A DNA stretch of 64,000 nt from JAFAHD01 sp035654355 (GTDB taxonomy: Bacteria; Vulcanimicrobiota; Vulcanimicrobiia; Eremiobacterales; Eremiobacteraceae), in the NCBI GenBank assembly GCA_035654355.1, contig DASRXC010000068.1, positions 1 to 64,000 of the forward strand. The letters run 5' to 3'. A program made the position numbers and the translations under genes. Below are positions 17,998-26,719 of this stretch, one piece after another (position 1 is the stretch's first letter; every line of letters begins with the position of its first letter). The notes under the pieces are model-generated. The model was not told where the DNA came from. It ran no database searches and saw nothing but the letters and a program-made list of their open reading frames with translations.

Positions 17998-18699
17998 TCA
18001 CGAGATTCCAGATGCGTCGTCGTCGACCGGCTGCGCTGCGATGCGCTTCGGATCTTCAAATAGCCGCGCGAACACGGCGCCGAAGATGAAGCCGCCGACA
18101 TGCGCCATGTATGCGACGCCGCCGCCCTCTGAGCCGCTGGTCGTCCCTGTGACGATCGGCCCGAGGTTGACGAGCTGCAGCAAGAACCATATGCCGATGA
18201 GCAGCGCGGACGTGATGTACCTAACCTGAACGAACACGAAGATGACCAGAAGCGAACGGATCTGGTCGCGTGGGTAGGTGACCAAGAAGCCGCCCATCAC
18301 CGCGGCGATGGCGCCGCTCGCCCCGAGGTTCGGCACCGTCGATGCGGGAGCGGCCGCGACTTGCGCCAGCGCAGCGGCCGTGCCGCCGAGCAGATAGTAG
18401 ATCAAATAGCGCCATGGCCCCATCGCGTCTTCGATCTCCGGACCAAACGCCCACAGGAACACCATGTTGCCGATGATGTGCGACCAGCTGCCATGCATGA
18501 ACATCGCGGTGAGAATCGTCTCGAGGTGTTGGCCCTGAGAGATCTGCGCAGGGACGAGCGCCCAGCGCTCGACGAATGGCTGGCCGCCGATGAGCTCGAT
18601 GATGAACACGATGAAATTGATGATGATCAGCGACAGCGTGACGACCGGGAAATTCGCCGGCCGTCGAGAGACGTCGCTTAAAGGGATAACCGCGGCCAT
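17998..18699 (-). CDS. Rhomboid family intramembrane serine protease
   Basis: A 233-residue polytopic membrane protease. The catalytic Ser is in GASGAIAAVMG (near residue 129) and the catalytic His in MAHVGGFIFG (near 205). HGSWSHIIGNMVFLWAFG supplies the oxyanion-side His/Asn motif. Six transmembrane segments fit the basic bacterial form. It lies downstream of the ferritin-like gene on the same strand with a 37-bp gap. The substrate is unknown. Confidence 0.95.
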   Translation of the reverse strand: MAAVIPLSDVSRRPANFPVVTLSLIIINFIVFIIELIGGQPFVERWALVPAQISQGQHLETILTAMFMHGSWSHIIGNMVFLWAFGPEIEDAMGPWRYLIYYLLGGTAAALAQVAAAPASTVPNLGASGAIAAVMGGFLVTYPRDQIRSLLVIFVFVQVRYITSALLIGIWFLLQLVNLGPIVTGTTSGSEGGGVAYMAHVGGFIFGAVFARLFEDPKRIAAQPVDDDASGIS

Positions 18700-18736
18700 T
18701 TCGGGTCCCCTCTCTGCGGACTATTGCTCGTTTTAG

Positions 18737-19216
18737 TTAGCGCCGGCCTGTGCGCGTGAGGTCGGGCGGGTCTTGTCCGAGCGCAGTCGCAAGATCGATC
18801 TGGTGGTCCTGCTCGTTGACCAAGATGCCACGGATCTGTTCTGCCATCGCGAACTCGCCGAGTTCCTCGCACTGGCGCACGCGCTCGCGGTAGTTGCGAA
18901 TCGTCTCGTTCTCGTTGTCAAGATCGAAACGCAACATGTCCTTTGGCTTTGGGGATAACCGTACCGGCTTTGGCGTGGACGTCGGCATCTTTCCGAGGTA
19001 GTCGATCTGTCGCGAGATGATCATCGCGTGTTCGAGCTCTTGTTTGGCGTGCAACTCCAATTGGTCGGCGATGTTCATGTATTCGGCGCCTTTGAGCACT
19101 TGTGAATACACGACGTAGGCGATGATCGCCTGATATTCGCGCGAGAGGTCTTCATTGAGCAGTTCGGCGAGACGCGCACGGGTCAGCGCTGATCCATCTT
19201 GTTTTTGGCGTGCCAT
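18737..19216 (-). CDS. Ferritin-like / bacterioferritin-type diiron protein
   Basis: A 159-residue four-helix protein. Helix motifs EDLSREYQAIIAYV and HAKQELEHAMIIS carry the ExxH-type iron ligands of the bacterioferritin/DPS superfamily, and C-terminal NEQDHQIDL supplies the last one. No haem Met position could be verified. It probably handles iron storage or peroxide detoxification in the cytosol. It is not adjacent to a bfd gene, but lies near the ferritin-CDGSH fusion, suggesting a local iron theme. Confidence 0.85.
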   Translation of the reverse strand: MARQKQDGSALTRARLAELLNEDLSREYQAIIAYVVYSQVLKGAEYMNIADQLELHAKQELEHAMIISRQIDYLGKMPTSTPKPVRLSPKPKDMLRFDLDNENETIRNYRERVRQCEELGEFAMAEQIRGILVNEQDHQIDLATALGQDPPDLTRTGRR

Positions 19217-19279
19217 TTCACGGTTCTCCGTTCGTCGCTCGAAGGCGGCAACAATACATCTGCCCCGACGGGTACTCCT

Positions 19280-19762
19280 TTACCCAGGCACCTCGTAGCG
19301 GCGAACGCCGCCGTGCGCGGAGACTTCGATAAGCTCGTCTGACTCGCACGTATGAAACGACACGACGACCATATGATCATCGACGGGATAGAATTCGTGC
19401 TCGATTCCGGCATCGATGACGACCCAATCCGAATCGGGGCGCTTCGCCGAGCCAAGTGGGTGGAGCTCGCCCGCGACCCCGGCAATCCTGGACCTACCTC
19501 GCCCCTCCAGCACGACCATGTGTTGGACGCTGTTCGGATGCGCGTGAGCTCCCGACCACGTCTCTTTCTTGAGGACGAAGATCCATGCCGACTTGATATG
19601 CTCCGGCACGCTTTGCGCGATGGGTGCAAGATCAACGCTGGCCCACACAAATGGCTCGGAGGATGATGCCACCTCGCGTTTTAGCCGGCCTATTGAGTCT
19701 CGAAATGACCGTCCGCTCGCGAGAACCATGACGGCGGCGCTTAGCTGCGCGAGATCTTCCAT
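19280..19762 (-). CDS. Cupin-domain protein
   Basis: A 160-residue protein with a single cupin barrel. Motif 1 reads HAHPNSVQHMVVLEGRGRSRI (His ligands near residue 72) and motif 2 reads VIDAGIEHEFYPVDDHMVVVSFH. This fits a metal-binding small-molecule binder or dioxygenase-like fold. The first 50 residues are helical and may dimerise. No substrate can be named. It lies between the ferritin-like gene and the amino-acid permease on the same strand. Confidence 0.78.
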   Translation of the reverse strand: MEDLAQLSAAVMVLASGRSFRDSIGRLKREVASSSEPFVWASVDLAPIAQSVPEHIKSAWIFVLKKETWSGAHAHPNSVQHMVVLEGRGRSRIAGVAGELHPLGSAKRPDSDWVVIDAGIEHEFYPVDDHMVVVSFHTCESDELIEVSAHGGVRRYEVPG

Positions 19763-19807
19763 AATCGGGACGCCGCGGGTTAGCCGCTGACGTGACCAAA
19801 CCCTACG

Positions 19808-21199
19808 TTAGTGCGCTTCGAGCGGCTCGGTGTAGAATGCGCTCTTGTACAGACTTTTGTATGCAAGCATGGGGACGATGCCAAGCGCCAGCAAGCCTAG
19901 CGTGACGGCGTCGGCGCGCCACCCGGCGCTGATCAACTGCGCGACGACGACGATCCAGAGGAAGACGGCGGCGCCCATCGGCCATATGCCTTTGAGCCAC
20001 AACGCGCGGCGGTCGTGCGCAAACTCGCTGCGGTAGTATCGCATGCACGCAAGCGCCGACAGGCCGTAGTAGAACGCGATATAGATGCCGATCGCATTGA
20101 CCGACTCATTGAGGATGCTCGAAATGCTCGAACTCGAAGCTGCGGCAGCGAAGAGGGCGAGCGAAATCACGCCCATGAGGATGCTGCCGAACCAGGGCGT
20201 CTGAAAGCGCGGGTTGAGCTCCCCGAACTTCTCGCTGATCACGCGGTCCCGGCTCATCGACATGAGCGTGCGGCTGACGACCAGCAGCGAGGTCTCGATC
20301 GTCGCGATGGTGCTCAGGATGACGATGATGACGGAGATATCGCTCCACGGCCGCGGCAAAATGGCGTTCGCGAAAACGTCGAGCACGCTGGACCCTGCAT
20401 TGCCAATCGCCTGCATCGGAAGGATGAGTTGAATGCTGATCTGCATCGCGATGAACAGGATCAGCAAGATGAGCATGCCGCGCAATCCGCCGATACCAGG
20501 CGCTCTGCTGTGATCGACTGTTTCTTCTGCGAGATTCGCGGTCACGTCCCAGCCCCAGAAATAAAAGAGCGCCACCAACGCACCAGCCATGACCGCGGCG
20601 AAGCCGCCTGGTGGATACGGCGAAAACCATGCAAATGTGAAGCCGTGCGTCTGCCCAGAGACGACCGCTTTGACGATGCCGATCGCCGCGAGCGCTGCCA
20701 ATCCCACGATCTCGACGCCGGTGACGATGCGCTGGAAATACGCGGTCGTTCGAATGCCGGCGAGCACGACGATGTTGACGACCAAGAACCAAACGGCGCC
20801 TACAGCCGTCACTGCGAGCACGTTCGTCGAGAGACGGGGTGCGAACAAGTCGAGCGTGGCCGACGCGGCCGGCAGCGAGCCTGCGACCATGAAGATCGTG
20901 TTGGCCACGAGGATCGACCAGCCAGCGAGAAAGCCGAGCTCTGGGTTGAGTGCGCGGCCGACCCACGCATACCCGGCGCCCGCGTCCGATCGCCAGGCGT
21001 TGAGGTAATAGTACGCGATCGCGAGCCCGAACATCACGAGCGCACCCAGCAACAATGCACCGGGTCCGAACAGCCCCACGGCGGCGACCAGCGCGCCGGT
21101 GCTCACCGCGATCGAGTTCGCCGGCGCGGTGCCGGCGACAGCGATCAATGCCGAATCGAGCCGCGTGAGCACGTTGTGGTGAAGTTGCGTCGTGCTCAT
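19808..21199 (-). CDS. APC family amino-acid/polyamine permease
   Basis: A 463-residue inner-membrane secondary transporter with about 12 transmembrane segments. The N-terminus (GALVAAVGLFGPGALLLG, then YAWVGRALNPELGFLAGW) matches the APC superfamily. The start at 21199 gives the usual soluble leader and follows the upstream oxidoreductase gene by eight bases. Translation from further upstream would overlap that gene. The pairing with an FAD amine oxidase-like gene suggests that putrescine or an amino acid is imported and oxidised. Confidence 0.92.
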   Translation of the reverse strand: MSTTQLHHNVLTRLDSALIAVAGTAPANSIAVSTGALVAAVGLFGPGALLLGALVMFGLAIAYYYLNAWRSDAGAGYAWVGRALNPELGFLAGWSILVANTIFMVAGSLPAASATLDLFAPRLSTNVLAVTAVGAVWFLVVNIVVLAGIRTTAYFQRIVTGVEIVGLAALAAIGIVKAVVSGQTHGFTFAWFSPYPPGGFAAVMAGALVALFYFWGWDVTANLAEETVDHSRAPGIGGLRGMLILLILFIAMQISIQLILPMQAIGNAGSSVLDVFANAILPRPWSDISVIIVILSTIATIETSLLVVSRTLMSMSRDRVISEKFGELNPRFQTPWFGSILMGVISLALFAAAASSSSISSILNESVNAIGIYIAFYYGLSALACMRYYRSEFAHDRRALWLKGIWPMGAAVFLWIVVVAQLISAGWRADAVTLGLLALGIVPMLAYKSLYKSAFYTEPLEAH

Positions 21200-21207
21200 G
21201 CTGCGAT

Positions 21208-22533
21208 TCAGCTCACCAAATCCAGGAACCGGTACCATGCGCCTGCGGCGGACACAAGCCCCGGAAACACGCGGTGCGCACCGAGCGCCGGCAGCGGAAA
21301 CGAGCTGTCCATGAATGGACTATCGACATTTGCGCCGCCGATGCGTGCGCCGATCTGCGCGCCGAGCAGTGTTGCGAGCGCGACGCCGTGTCCTGCATAA
21401 CCCGCAGCGAAATAGATGCCATCGATCTCGCCCGCGTGAGGAAGCATGTCTGCGGTGAAATCAATCGTTCCGCCCCAGGCGTAGTCGACGCGTGCGTCCT
21501 TCAGCTGCGGAAATATCATGACCATGTCACGGCGCAACACAGCGGCGCTCTCGGCCGTCGCGCGATCGGATTCAGGAACGAATGACGCGCGGCCACCGAA
21601 GAGCATCCGGCGATCGGACGTCAGCCGGAAGTAATGAAGGAAGTGCTTGGAATCGAACATCATGCGTGCCTGCGGCGCGAGTTTTGCGGCGACCGGCTCG
21701 GACAACGGCTCGGTTGCGATGACGTACGAGCCGATCGGCACGATGCGTCGCTGCAGCCACGCCGATTCGGCGCTTGTGTACGCCCCGGTTGCAACGATGA
21801 TCTGCTCCGCTTCGATGGTGCTGTGATCGGTCTGAAGCGTAAACCGCGACGAAGCGTGTTTGTGCCGTTCGATGTGGCGAACCGGTGCGCGTTCGACGAT
21901 CGCAGCTCCGGCGCCGGCGGCCGCACGCGCGAGCCCATTGACGAGTTTCGCAGGGTTGGCGCCCGCGCTTGCTTCATCAAGCAGCGCGCCGAAATATGCG
22001 GACGAATCTATTTCCGAGTGCAGCTCTTGAGGTGGAATGAGGCGCACCGCTCGGCCGAACCGCGAGTTGATGAGCTCGGCATCTCGTGCGAACTGTGCTT
22101 GGTGAGCTGGTTTCGATGCGAGCGCGAGGTGACCGCAACGTCTGAACTCGGAGTCGATGGCTTCCTCTTTGATGACGCGTTCGACATGGTCGATCGCCGC
22201 GAGAGATGCAGCATCGAGCGCACGCGCACGTTCGAGACCGAATTTGGAGACGAGCTCGTGCGGACCCAGCTTGAGGCCGGTCAGCAGCATTCCGCCGTTG
22301 CGCGAACTCGCTCCCCAGCCCGCCTGCTCGGCGTCGATAACGACGACGCGCACGCCACGTTTGGCGAGCTCGCGCGCAGCCGAAAGCCCGGTGAGTCCGG
22401 CGCCGACGATCGCGACATCCGCCTTGGTCTGCGCGCTCTTCGGAGAGGACGCATGAACGTCGGGAACGACGCTTGAAGCGCCGACGAGCGCGTCGCCCGC
22501 GATCGTGTCACGCCAAAACGAGTACGTCTTCAA
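21208..22533 (-). CDS. FAD-dependent amine/amino-acid oxidoreductase (PuuB-like DAO fold)
   Basis: A 441-residue flavoprotein with the dinucleotide-binding motif VAIVGAGLTGLSAARELAKRG near residue 40, an SSRNGGM flavin-contacting segment, and C-terminal GYAGHGVALATLLG. The leader ending in SFWRDT resembles gamma-glutamylputrescine oxidoreductases. It probably oxidises an amine with O2 to an aldehyde plus ammonia. It is the first gene of a two-gene unit with the permease eight bases downstream. The substrate is not certain; glycine or sarcosine oxidase-like roles are alternatives. Confidence 0.88.
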   Translation of the reverse strand: MKTYSFWRDTIAGDALVGASSVVPDVHASSPKSAQTKADVAIVGAGLTGLSAARELAKRGVRVVVIDAEQAGWGASSRNGGMLLTGLKLGPHELVSKFGLERARALDAASLAAIDHVERVIKEEAIDSEFRRCGHLALASKPAHQAQFARDAELINSRFGRAVRLIPPQELHSEIDSSAYFGALLDEASAGANPAKLVNGLARAAAGAGAAIVERAPVRHIERHKHASSRFTLQTDHSTIEAEQIIVATGAYTSAESAWLQRRIVPIGSYVIATEPLSEPVAAKLAPQARMMFDSKHFLHYFRLTSDRRMLFGGRASFVPESDRATAESAAVLRRDMVMIFPQLKDARVDYAWGGTIDFTADMLPHAGEIDGIYFAAGYAGHGVALATLLGAQIGARIGGANVDSPFMDSSFPLPALGAHRVFPGLVSAAGAWYRFLDLVS

Positions 22534-22607
22534 GTGAAGCGCCCCATACGCTGCCTCGATTACTCGCGAAGCAGTCCAACGCCTGGAGGTGCGTTGCGCT
22601 TTTTAGT

Positions 22608-23086
22608 CTACGGCGTCGGCGCGGTGCTCGAAGTCGCCGATGCGCCACACGCTGCCGCGAGCAGCCACGTGAGCAAGAATAGTGCAACAAGCCCAAGCCC
22701 GATCGAGCCGAAATCGAGCTGCCGCAGATCGATCAGTATCCCGGATGAAGCGCCGGACATGCGACCCAAGACCGAGCCGAGCTCGAGCGCGCCGATCCCG
22801 AGTGCCGCAAAAACAGAGAGCCCTGTGACTGTCAAAATTATGATACGCTTTACGCAACGGCGTCGAAAACGCCCAGCGATATGCCCGCGTCATGAAGACG
22901 CCGTCGAGTGTGTCCATGAGCGTCATCGGCGGCGAACAACAACGGCAATCCAAGCACGTTGACGAGCGGCAGGGCTGTGGCCGCGGCGGCGACCGAGATA
23001 CCGAGTAGGGCGATCTCGCTCGCGGTATCGAAGCCGAGCCCAAACACAAATCCGATCGGATACGCTCGGCGAGACAACTTCACCAA
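22608..23086 (-). pseudogene. Remnant of a NiCoT family nickel/cobalt transporter (HoxN/NixA)
   Basis: Three minus-strand frames join to give the C-terminal half of a NiCoT permease. The first reads YPIGFVFGLGFDTASEIALLG (23086 onward), which is the family signature. The second reads MTLMDTLDGVFMTRAYRWAF. The third reads LTVTGLSVFAALGIGALELG and runs to the stop at 22608. One shift lies near 22925-22930. The other is at the A-run 22834-22837. The N-terminal half with the HxxxxDH metal motif is absent, because the beta-lactamase-fold gene begins at 23164. The gene is clearly dead. Loss of nickel uptake, or replacement by another system, is implied. Confidence 0.85.
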
Positions 23087-23163
23087 ACCGCCGTAACTGC
23101 AAAACCCGCGCGTTCTCCGCTAGGACGCGCCCAGTCTGGGAAGAACACGATGCGCGAGGTGCT

Positions 23164-24366
23164 ATGAAGGGACCCGCGCAGCGCAGCGATATCTGTCCGA
23201 CGCTCGAGCCGGGAGCGCCTGAAGATGCCGGGATGGCGCCTGCCCAGATCGCCTTAGCACGGCTGCGTGCGGACGAGTGGATACGCATCGGGGTAACGCC
23301 GGCACTTGTCGTTCTGGCGGCACGCCGCGGAACTATCGTTGTTCACGAAGCGTTCGGCCGATACGGACCGGATACGGACTCGCCCAAGCTCGACGTGCGC
23401 GCGATGTTCCCGCTTGCTTCAATCTCGAAAGTCATCGCGGCGACGTCGATCCTGACGCTCGTCGACGATGGTCTGATCGGACTCAACCGCCCGGTTCAAG
23501 AGTACCTGCCCGAATTCGTGGGTGATCGGAAAGAACAGGTGATGTTGCATCACCTGCTGACGCATACGTCTGGACTTGTCGATGACGACGTCGTCGCCTA
23601 CACAGAGCGGAATAAGGGCAAAGTCGCGATTCCCGCAGCTGAGGCCAACGAACATCCATATCTGCACGAGCTGCTCTGGCTTCGGTGGGATGCGCCACTG
23701 ACATATGCGCCGGGCGAGCGCATGTCGTACTCGGGCGCGGGCGGCTACCTCTTGCTGACCGAGATCGTGCGTCGCGTCAGCGGCAAGAATCTCGCGCAGT
23801 TCGCGCATGATCGGATCTTCGCGCCGCTCGGCATGAACGACACATACTATGACGTGCCCGCCGAAAAGCGCGCGCGGGTCATCCGCCGCCCGCCGGACGT
23901 GCCCGATCAGTTCCCCGATCCGTCGGTCGCGAATTATCCGAGCGGTTCAGTAGGCGGCTATTCGACCGCCATGGACATGGCTGCGTTCTGCCAGATGTTC
24001 CTCAATCGCGGCTGCTATGGAGGCGCGCGCGTATTAAGTCCGGCCGCGGTCGCCGAGATGACGCGCGATCAAATCCGCGGCGTGCCAGGCACCTTCAAGG
24101 AGGACACCGAGCGTAACGCGAGCCGTGGATACGGTTGGGACGTGAAAGGCGACAAGAAGCCGCGCTATCATGGGTCGCTCGATTCACCGGCGGCATTCAC
24201 GCATCAGGGTGCAGGGGGCGTTTCGATCTTCGTTGACCCTATCTATGAGCTGGTCATCGTGTTCTTCTCGGTGTCACGCGGTGTGATGTCGCCGGGCTAC
24301 TATCATCCCGAGTGGACGATGGATCTGTTCACCAATATGGTTATCGCGTCGGTGATAGACATCTAA
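23164..24366 (+). CDS. Serine hydrolase, beta-lactamase/class C (esterase) family
   Basis: A 400-residue protein of the beta-lactamase-related (PF00144) fold. The nucleophile motif SxxK is SISK near residue 82, the second motif has Tyr in YSGAGGY near 190, and a C-terminal HQGAGG block forms the third motif. There is no obvious signal peptide, which favours an intracellular esterase over a secreted beta-lactamase. GAGGTG precedes the ATG. It has overwritten the 5' half of a nickel transporter gene on the other strand. Confidence 0.88.
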   Translation: MKGPAQRSDICPTLEPGAPEDAGMAPAQIALARLRADEWIRIGVTPALVVLAARRGTIVVHEAFGRYGPDTDSPKLDVRAMFPLASISKVIAATSILTLVDDGLIGLNRPVQEYLPEFVGDRKEQVMLHHLLTHTSGLVDDDVVAYTERNKGKVAIPAAEANEHPYLHELLWLRWDAPLTYAPGERMSYSGAGGYLLLTEIVRRVSGKNLAQFAHDRIFAPLGMNDTYYDVPAEKRARVIRRPPDVPDQFPDPSVANYPSGSVGGYSTAMDMAAFCQMFLNRGCYGGARVLSPAAVAEMTRDQIRGVPGTFKEDTERNASRGYGWDVKGDKKPRYHGSLDSPAAFTHQGAGGVSIFVDPIYELVIVFFSVSRGVMSPGYYHPEWTMDLFTNMVIASVIDI

Positions 24367-24376
24367 GCGACCGGTC

Positions 24377-25435
24377 TCAGGGCCGGCTTTCGTCGACGCC
24401 CCACTCGAAATGCAGCAGCCGATCGTCGATCGGCACATTTTCCGCCCACTGATGCGCGCGCCGGATGGACTCGGCGAACGTCCGTGCCATCTGCGCAGCT
24501 TCGGGCGGCGTCATGATCTTGGCATCCCCGCCGAAGCTCAAGACCCATGCGACCAGTTCGCGCGGATCGTCCACAACGAAACTGATTTCGACTGACCCGT
24601 CGTCGAGGCTTTGACGCCTGACCTCAGTCGGCCAGCGGCGCGCCCTTACGTCACCGGCGCGATGCGGTGCGAAGCGCACGACGACGAGCAGAATTTTCCG
24701 GCCGTGCCCCAGCAGCGTTGCCGCGTGGCCGGCGACATAGATGCCGAAGCTGTGCTTGAGCGCGTCGTCGAGATTCATTCCAGGCGCAGGCAGGAATGTG
24801 TCGCGTTCGGAGCTCTGCGCTTCGGTCATCCCATCGAGCGCGAAGAATTTGGGATGCGGCGCGCCTTCTTCGGGACCCCACACGTAGATGCGGCCGTTGT
24901 AATCGTACAGCGCATATGGTGCGATGGCTCGCCGCGATTCTGCATTGTCGCGGCTGCGGCGATACTTGAACCGCAAGATGGTGCGATCGCGCACCGCGCG
25001 TTCCGCCACTTTAAGGCACTCGTAGTAGTTCTTATCCATCCGCGGCTGAGGCTGGCGGACGGGCATTTGTTCTGTGGCCTCGGGATCGAGCTCGGCGAGC
25101 TGCTCGTCCCAGCGGTCGAGCTGCGGCCCGATGCCCTCGACAAATGGACTACCCAAACGCGAGACGTCGACGCGCAACATCGCGAGCAGCTCGCGCTTGC
25201 GCGGATCCATGGGTGGCGACTTCGCGCGCGCCCAGCTGCCCACGACCGTGAACTTCTTGCTCTTCGCATCCCAGCGCAGTTTGCAGCCTTCGGCCTCGAG
25301 CCGTTTTTTGATGCGCTTCCAGGTGGCAGGCGCGAACTGCTTTCCGTAGATCTCCTTGCAGCGCGCGACGGTGATCTCTCGCTTGGAATCCAGCTCCTCC
25401 AGCAGCGCCACGAACGGATTGGGCTTCGGTCTCAT
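24377..25435 (-). CDS. WYL-domain transcriptional regulator
   Basis: A 352-residue protein with an N-terminal winged-helix-like region (residues 1-60; ARCKEIYGKQFAPATWKRIKKRLEAEG) and a WYL ligand-binding domain. The WYL domain is recognisable from ILRFKYRRSR, IAPYALYDYNGRIYVWG and a C-terminal WCX-type extension. WYL proteins sense nucleic acids or small ligands and often control defence or DNA-damage genes. I prefer the ATG at 25435 to upstream frames because the protein begins there with a plausible HTH. It is divergent to the four-gene operon 25572-28017, with two dyads in between, and is the obvious candidate regulator of that operon. Confidence 0.88.
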   Translation of the reverse strand: MRPKPNPFVALLEELDSKREITVARCKEIYGKQFAPATWKRIKKRLEAEGCKLRWDAKSKKFTVVGSWARAKSPPMDPRKRELLAMLRVDVSRLGSPFVEGIGPQLDRWDEQLAELDPEATEQMPVRQPQPRMDKNYYECLKVAERAVRDRTILRFKYRRSRDNAESRRAIAPYALYDYNGRIYVWGPEEGAPHPKFFALDGMTEAQSSERDTFLPAPGMNLDDALKHSFGIYVAGHAATLLGHGRKILLVVVRFAPHRAGDVRARRWPTEVRRQSLDDGSVEISFVVDDPRELVAWVLSFGGDAKIMTPPEAAQMARTFAESIRRAHQWAENVPIDDRLLHFEWGVDESRP

Positions 25436-25460
25436 ATCTTCGATTATCGGCGGGCGGAGT

Positions 25461-25477
25461 GGGTCAATTTCTGACCC
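25461..25477. promoter_or_regulatory. Dyad GGGTCA-N5-TGACCC, candidate operator
   Basis: GGGTCA at 25461-25466 and TGACCC at 25472-25477 are exact reverse complements separated by five bases. The site sits 26 bp upstream of the WYL regulator start and within the divergent intergenic region, a position suited to autoregulation. Confidence 0.45.
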
Positions 25478-25490
25478 GGTCGCTCTTGGA

Positions 25491-25502
25491 CCGTCATGAC
25501 GG
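25491..25502. promoter_or_regulatory. 12-bp perfect palindrome CCGTCATGACGG, candidate operator
   Basis: A perfect 12-bp palindrome in the 136-bp region between the divergent WYL regulator and the wHTH/YbjN-like gene, about 70 bp upstream of the latter's ATG. Together with the neighbouring dyad it suggests two operator sites. Confidence 0.4.
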
Positions 25503-25571
25503 CGCACCGCTCGATGCCGTATCCTGACATTGCGACCCCCGGTAATTCGATTGAAGGAGCGTCATCAAACT

Positions 25572-26396
25572 ATGAAAATCCCCAGCGCCCACGATCTCCT
25601 CGGACAGGTGCTGCGCGCAGCGAGTCAGGGCGACGGCATCACTCAAGACGATCTGCGCAAGCGCTTGATCTTCGAATTCGATATGTACGAAGGCAGCGCC
25701 GCCGCGCCGTCGCTCGAACAGATTCTGCGCTTTAGCCGGCGCGCACTGCGCGTACAGCGGCGTCTGCTCGAGGCCAAGCTCGTCCGCGAATCCGAAGGCG
25801 CCCTGCACACCACCGCCCTCGGCAACGCATTCTTGCGCGACGGCTGCGAGCGCATCGATGAGCCAAGCCTTGCGCGGCTCGCGCACATGCTGCCGGCGCA
25901 AGAGACCCTGCCGCTCGTGCAGCCGCAGCCCGTGCCTCCACAACCAGAAGAGGCCGAGGCTGAGTCTGAATTCGACGTCGAGACGCTCATGGCCGGCGTG
26001 GGCCTCAAGTACCTGCGGCACCGTGAAGATCTCTACACCGTCGCGTTCGACGCCGAACTGCGCACTTGGAAGGTGCAGTTGTGGTTCGCAAACGGCTGGC
26101 TGCGTGCGCGTGCCTTCGTCATGCGCGCGCCTAAGAGCGGACTCATACGCGCACAGCTGCTCCAAGCCGCGCTGCGCGTGAGTGCAATCTCGATCCCGCA
26201 TTTCTGCATCGACGATGAGGATGGGCTGTACCTCGGCCTCGATGAGCGTTTAGAAAATCTGAACCCGGATGTCTTGCGTTCGCTCATCTTCGCGCTGCTC
26301 GGGGTCGCGCAAAACGAGTATCCGCGGCTCTTTCGGATGGTCACGCGAGAGGATGTTCTCACCTCGCTTGAGGCCGCCTACAAGAGGAGCGCTTGA
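25572..26396 (+). CDS. wHTH protein with C-terminal YbjN/chaperone-like domain (unknown function)
   Basis: A 274-residue cytosolic protein. Residues 1-95 form a winged-helix-like domain (LRVQRRLLEAKLVRESEGALHTTALGNAFLRDG), reminiscent of the Mrr N-terminal DNA-binding domain. A Pro/Glu-rich linker covers about 105-130. The C-terminal 140 residues (WKVQLWFANGWLRARAFVM; ENLNPDVLRSLIFALLG) look like the YbjN or CesT-type fold. These domain links are inference. It is the first gene of a four-gene operon that starts divergently from a WYL regulator; the next gene begins two bases after its stop. Confidence 0.75.
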   Translation: MKIPSAHDLLGQVLRAASQGDGITQDDLRKRLIFEFDMYEGSAAAPSLEQILRFSRRALRVQRRLLEAKLVRESEGALHTTALGNAFLRDGCERIDEPSLARLAHMLPAQETLPLVQPQPVPPQPEEAEAESEFDVETLMAGVGLKYLRHREDLYTVAFDAELRTWKVQLWFANGWLRARAFVMRAPKSGLIRAQLLQAALRVSAISIPHFCIDDEDGLYLGLDERLENLNPDVLRSLIFALLGVAQNEYPRLFRMVTREDVLTSLEAAYKRSA

Positions 26397-26398
26397 TC

Positions 26399-26719
26399 AT
26401 GGATGCTGCGAGTGGACGTGAGTTGGGTTTCACCTCTCATGCGTTGGTTAGATTCATGGAACGCTACCTCGATCGCGATGCTGTCGAGCAGCTCCGCCGG
26501 CGTGGCTTGGCTGACGGAGTCATCGCGCGCAGCCTCGCTGCCCCCTTCGGGGCGAAGCTTGACTCGTTCCGTGCCGAGGTGCGCACGCGTGCGCGGCGCA
26601 GCATGCGCTCGCGCGCCATTGCGAACATCCCATTTCGGCTCAAGTTCGGAGGCATGCGGATCGTGATCGACCACGGCCGCTGCGTTACGGTGCTCCCCAC
26701 CGATCGGATGACGTCATGA
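26399..26719 (+). CDS. DUF4258/RelE-like small protein
   Basis: A 106-residue basic protein. The opening FTSHALVRFMERY and the closing FGGMRIVIDHGRCVTVLPT resemble DUF4258-type proteins (THAxxRMxER ... VVTV), which adopt a RelE/Colicin D-like fold, but the similarity is partial. The ATG lies two bases after the previous stop. The stop codon overlaps the next start (ATGA), so translation with the nuclease gene is coupled. It could be a nuclease-like toxin or an accessory RNA-binding subunit. No antitoxin-like gene was seen beside it. Confidence 0.6.
   Translation: MDAASGRELGFTSHALVRFMERYLDRDAVEQLRRRGLADGVIARSLAAPFGAKLDSFRAEVRTRARRSMRSRAIANIPFRLKFGGMRIVIDHGRCVTVLPTDRMTS

Noticed and set aside
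20015..21400. 461-codon plus-strand frame opposite the APC permease
   Set aside because: It is antisense to a well-supported permease, rich in Arg/Asp/His, with no domain. Long mirror frames are common at this GC content.
26399..26719. Calling the DUF4258/RelE-like gene a toxin of a toxin-antitoxin pair
   Set aside because: Similarity is partial and neither neighbour looks like an antitoxin, so only a family resemblance is stated.
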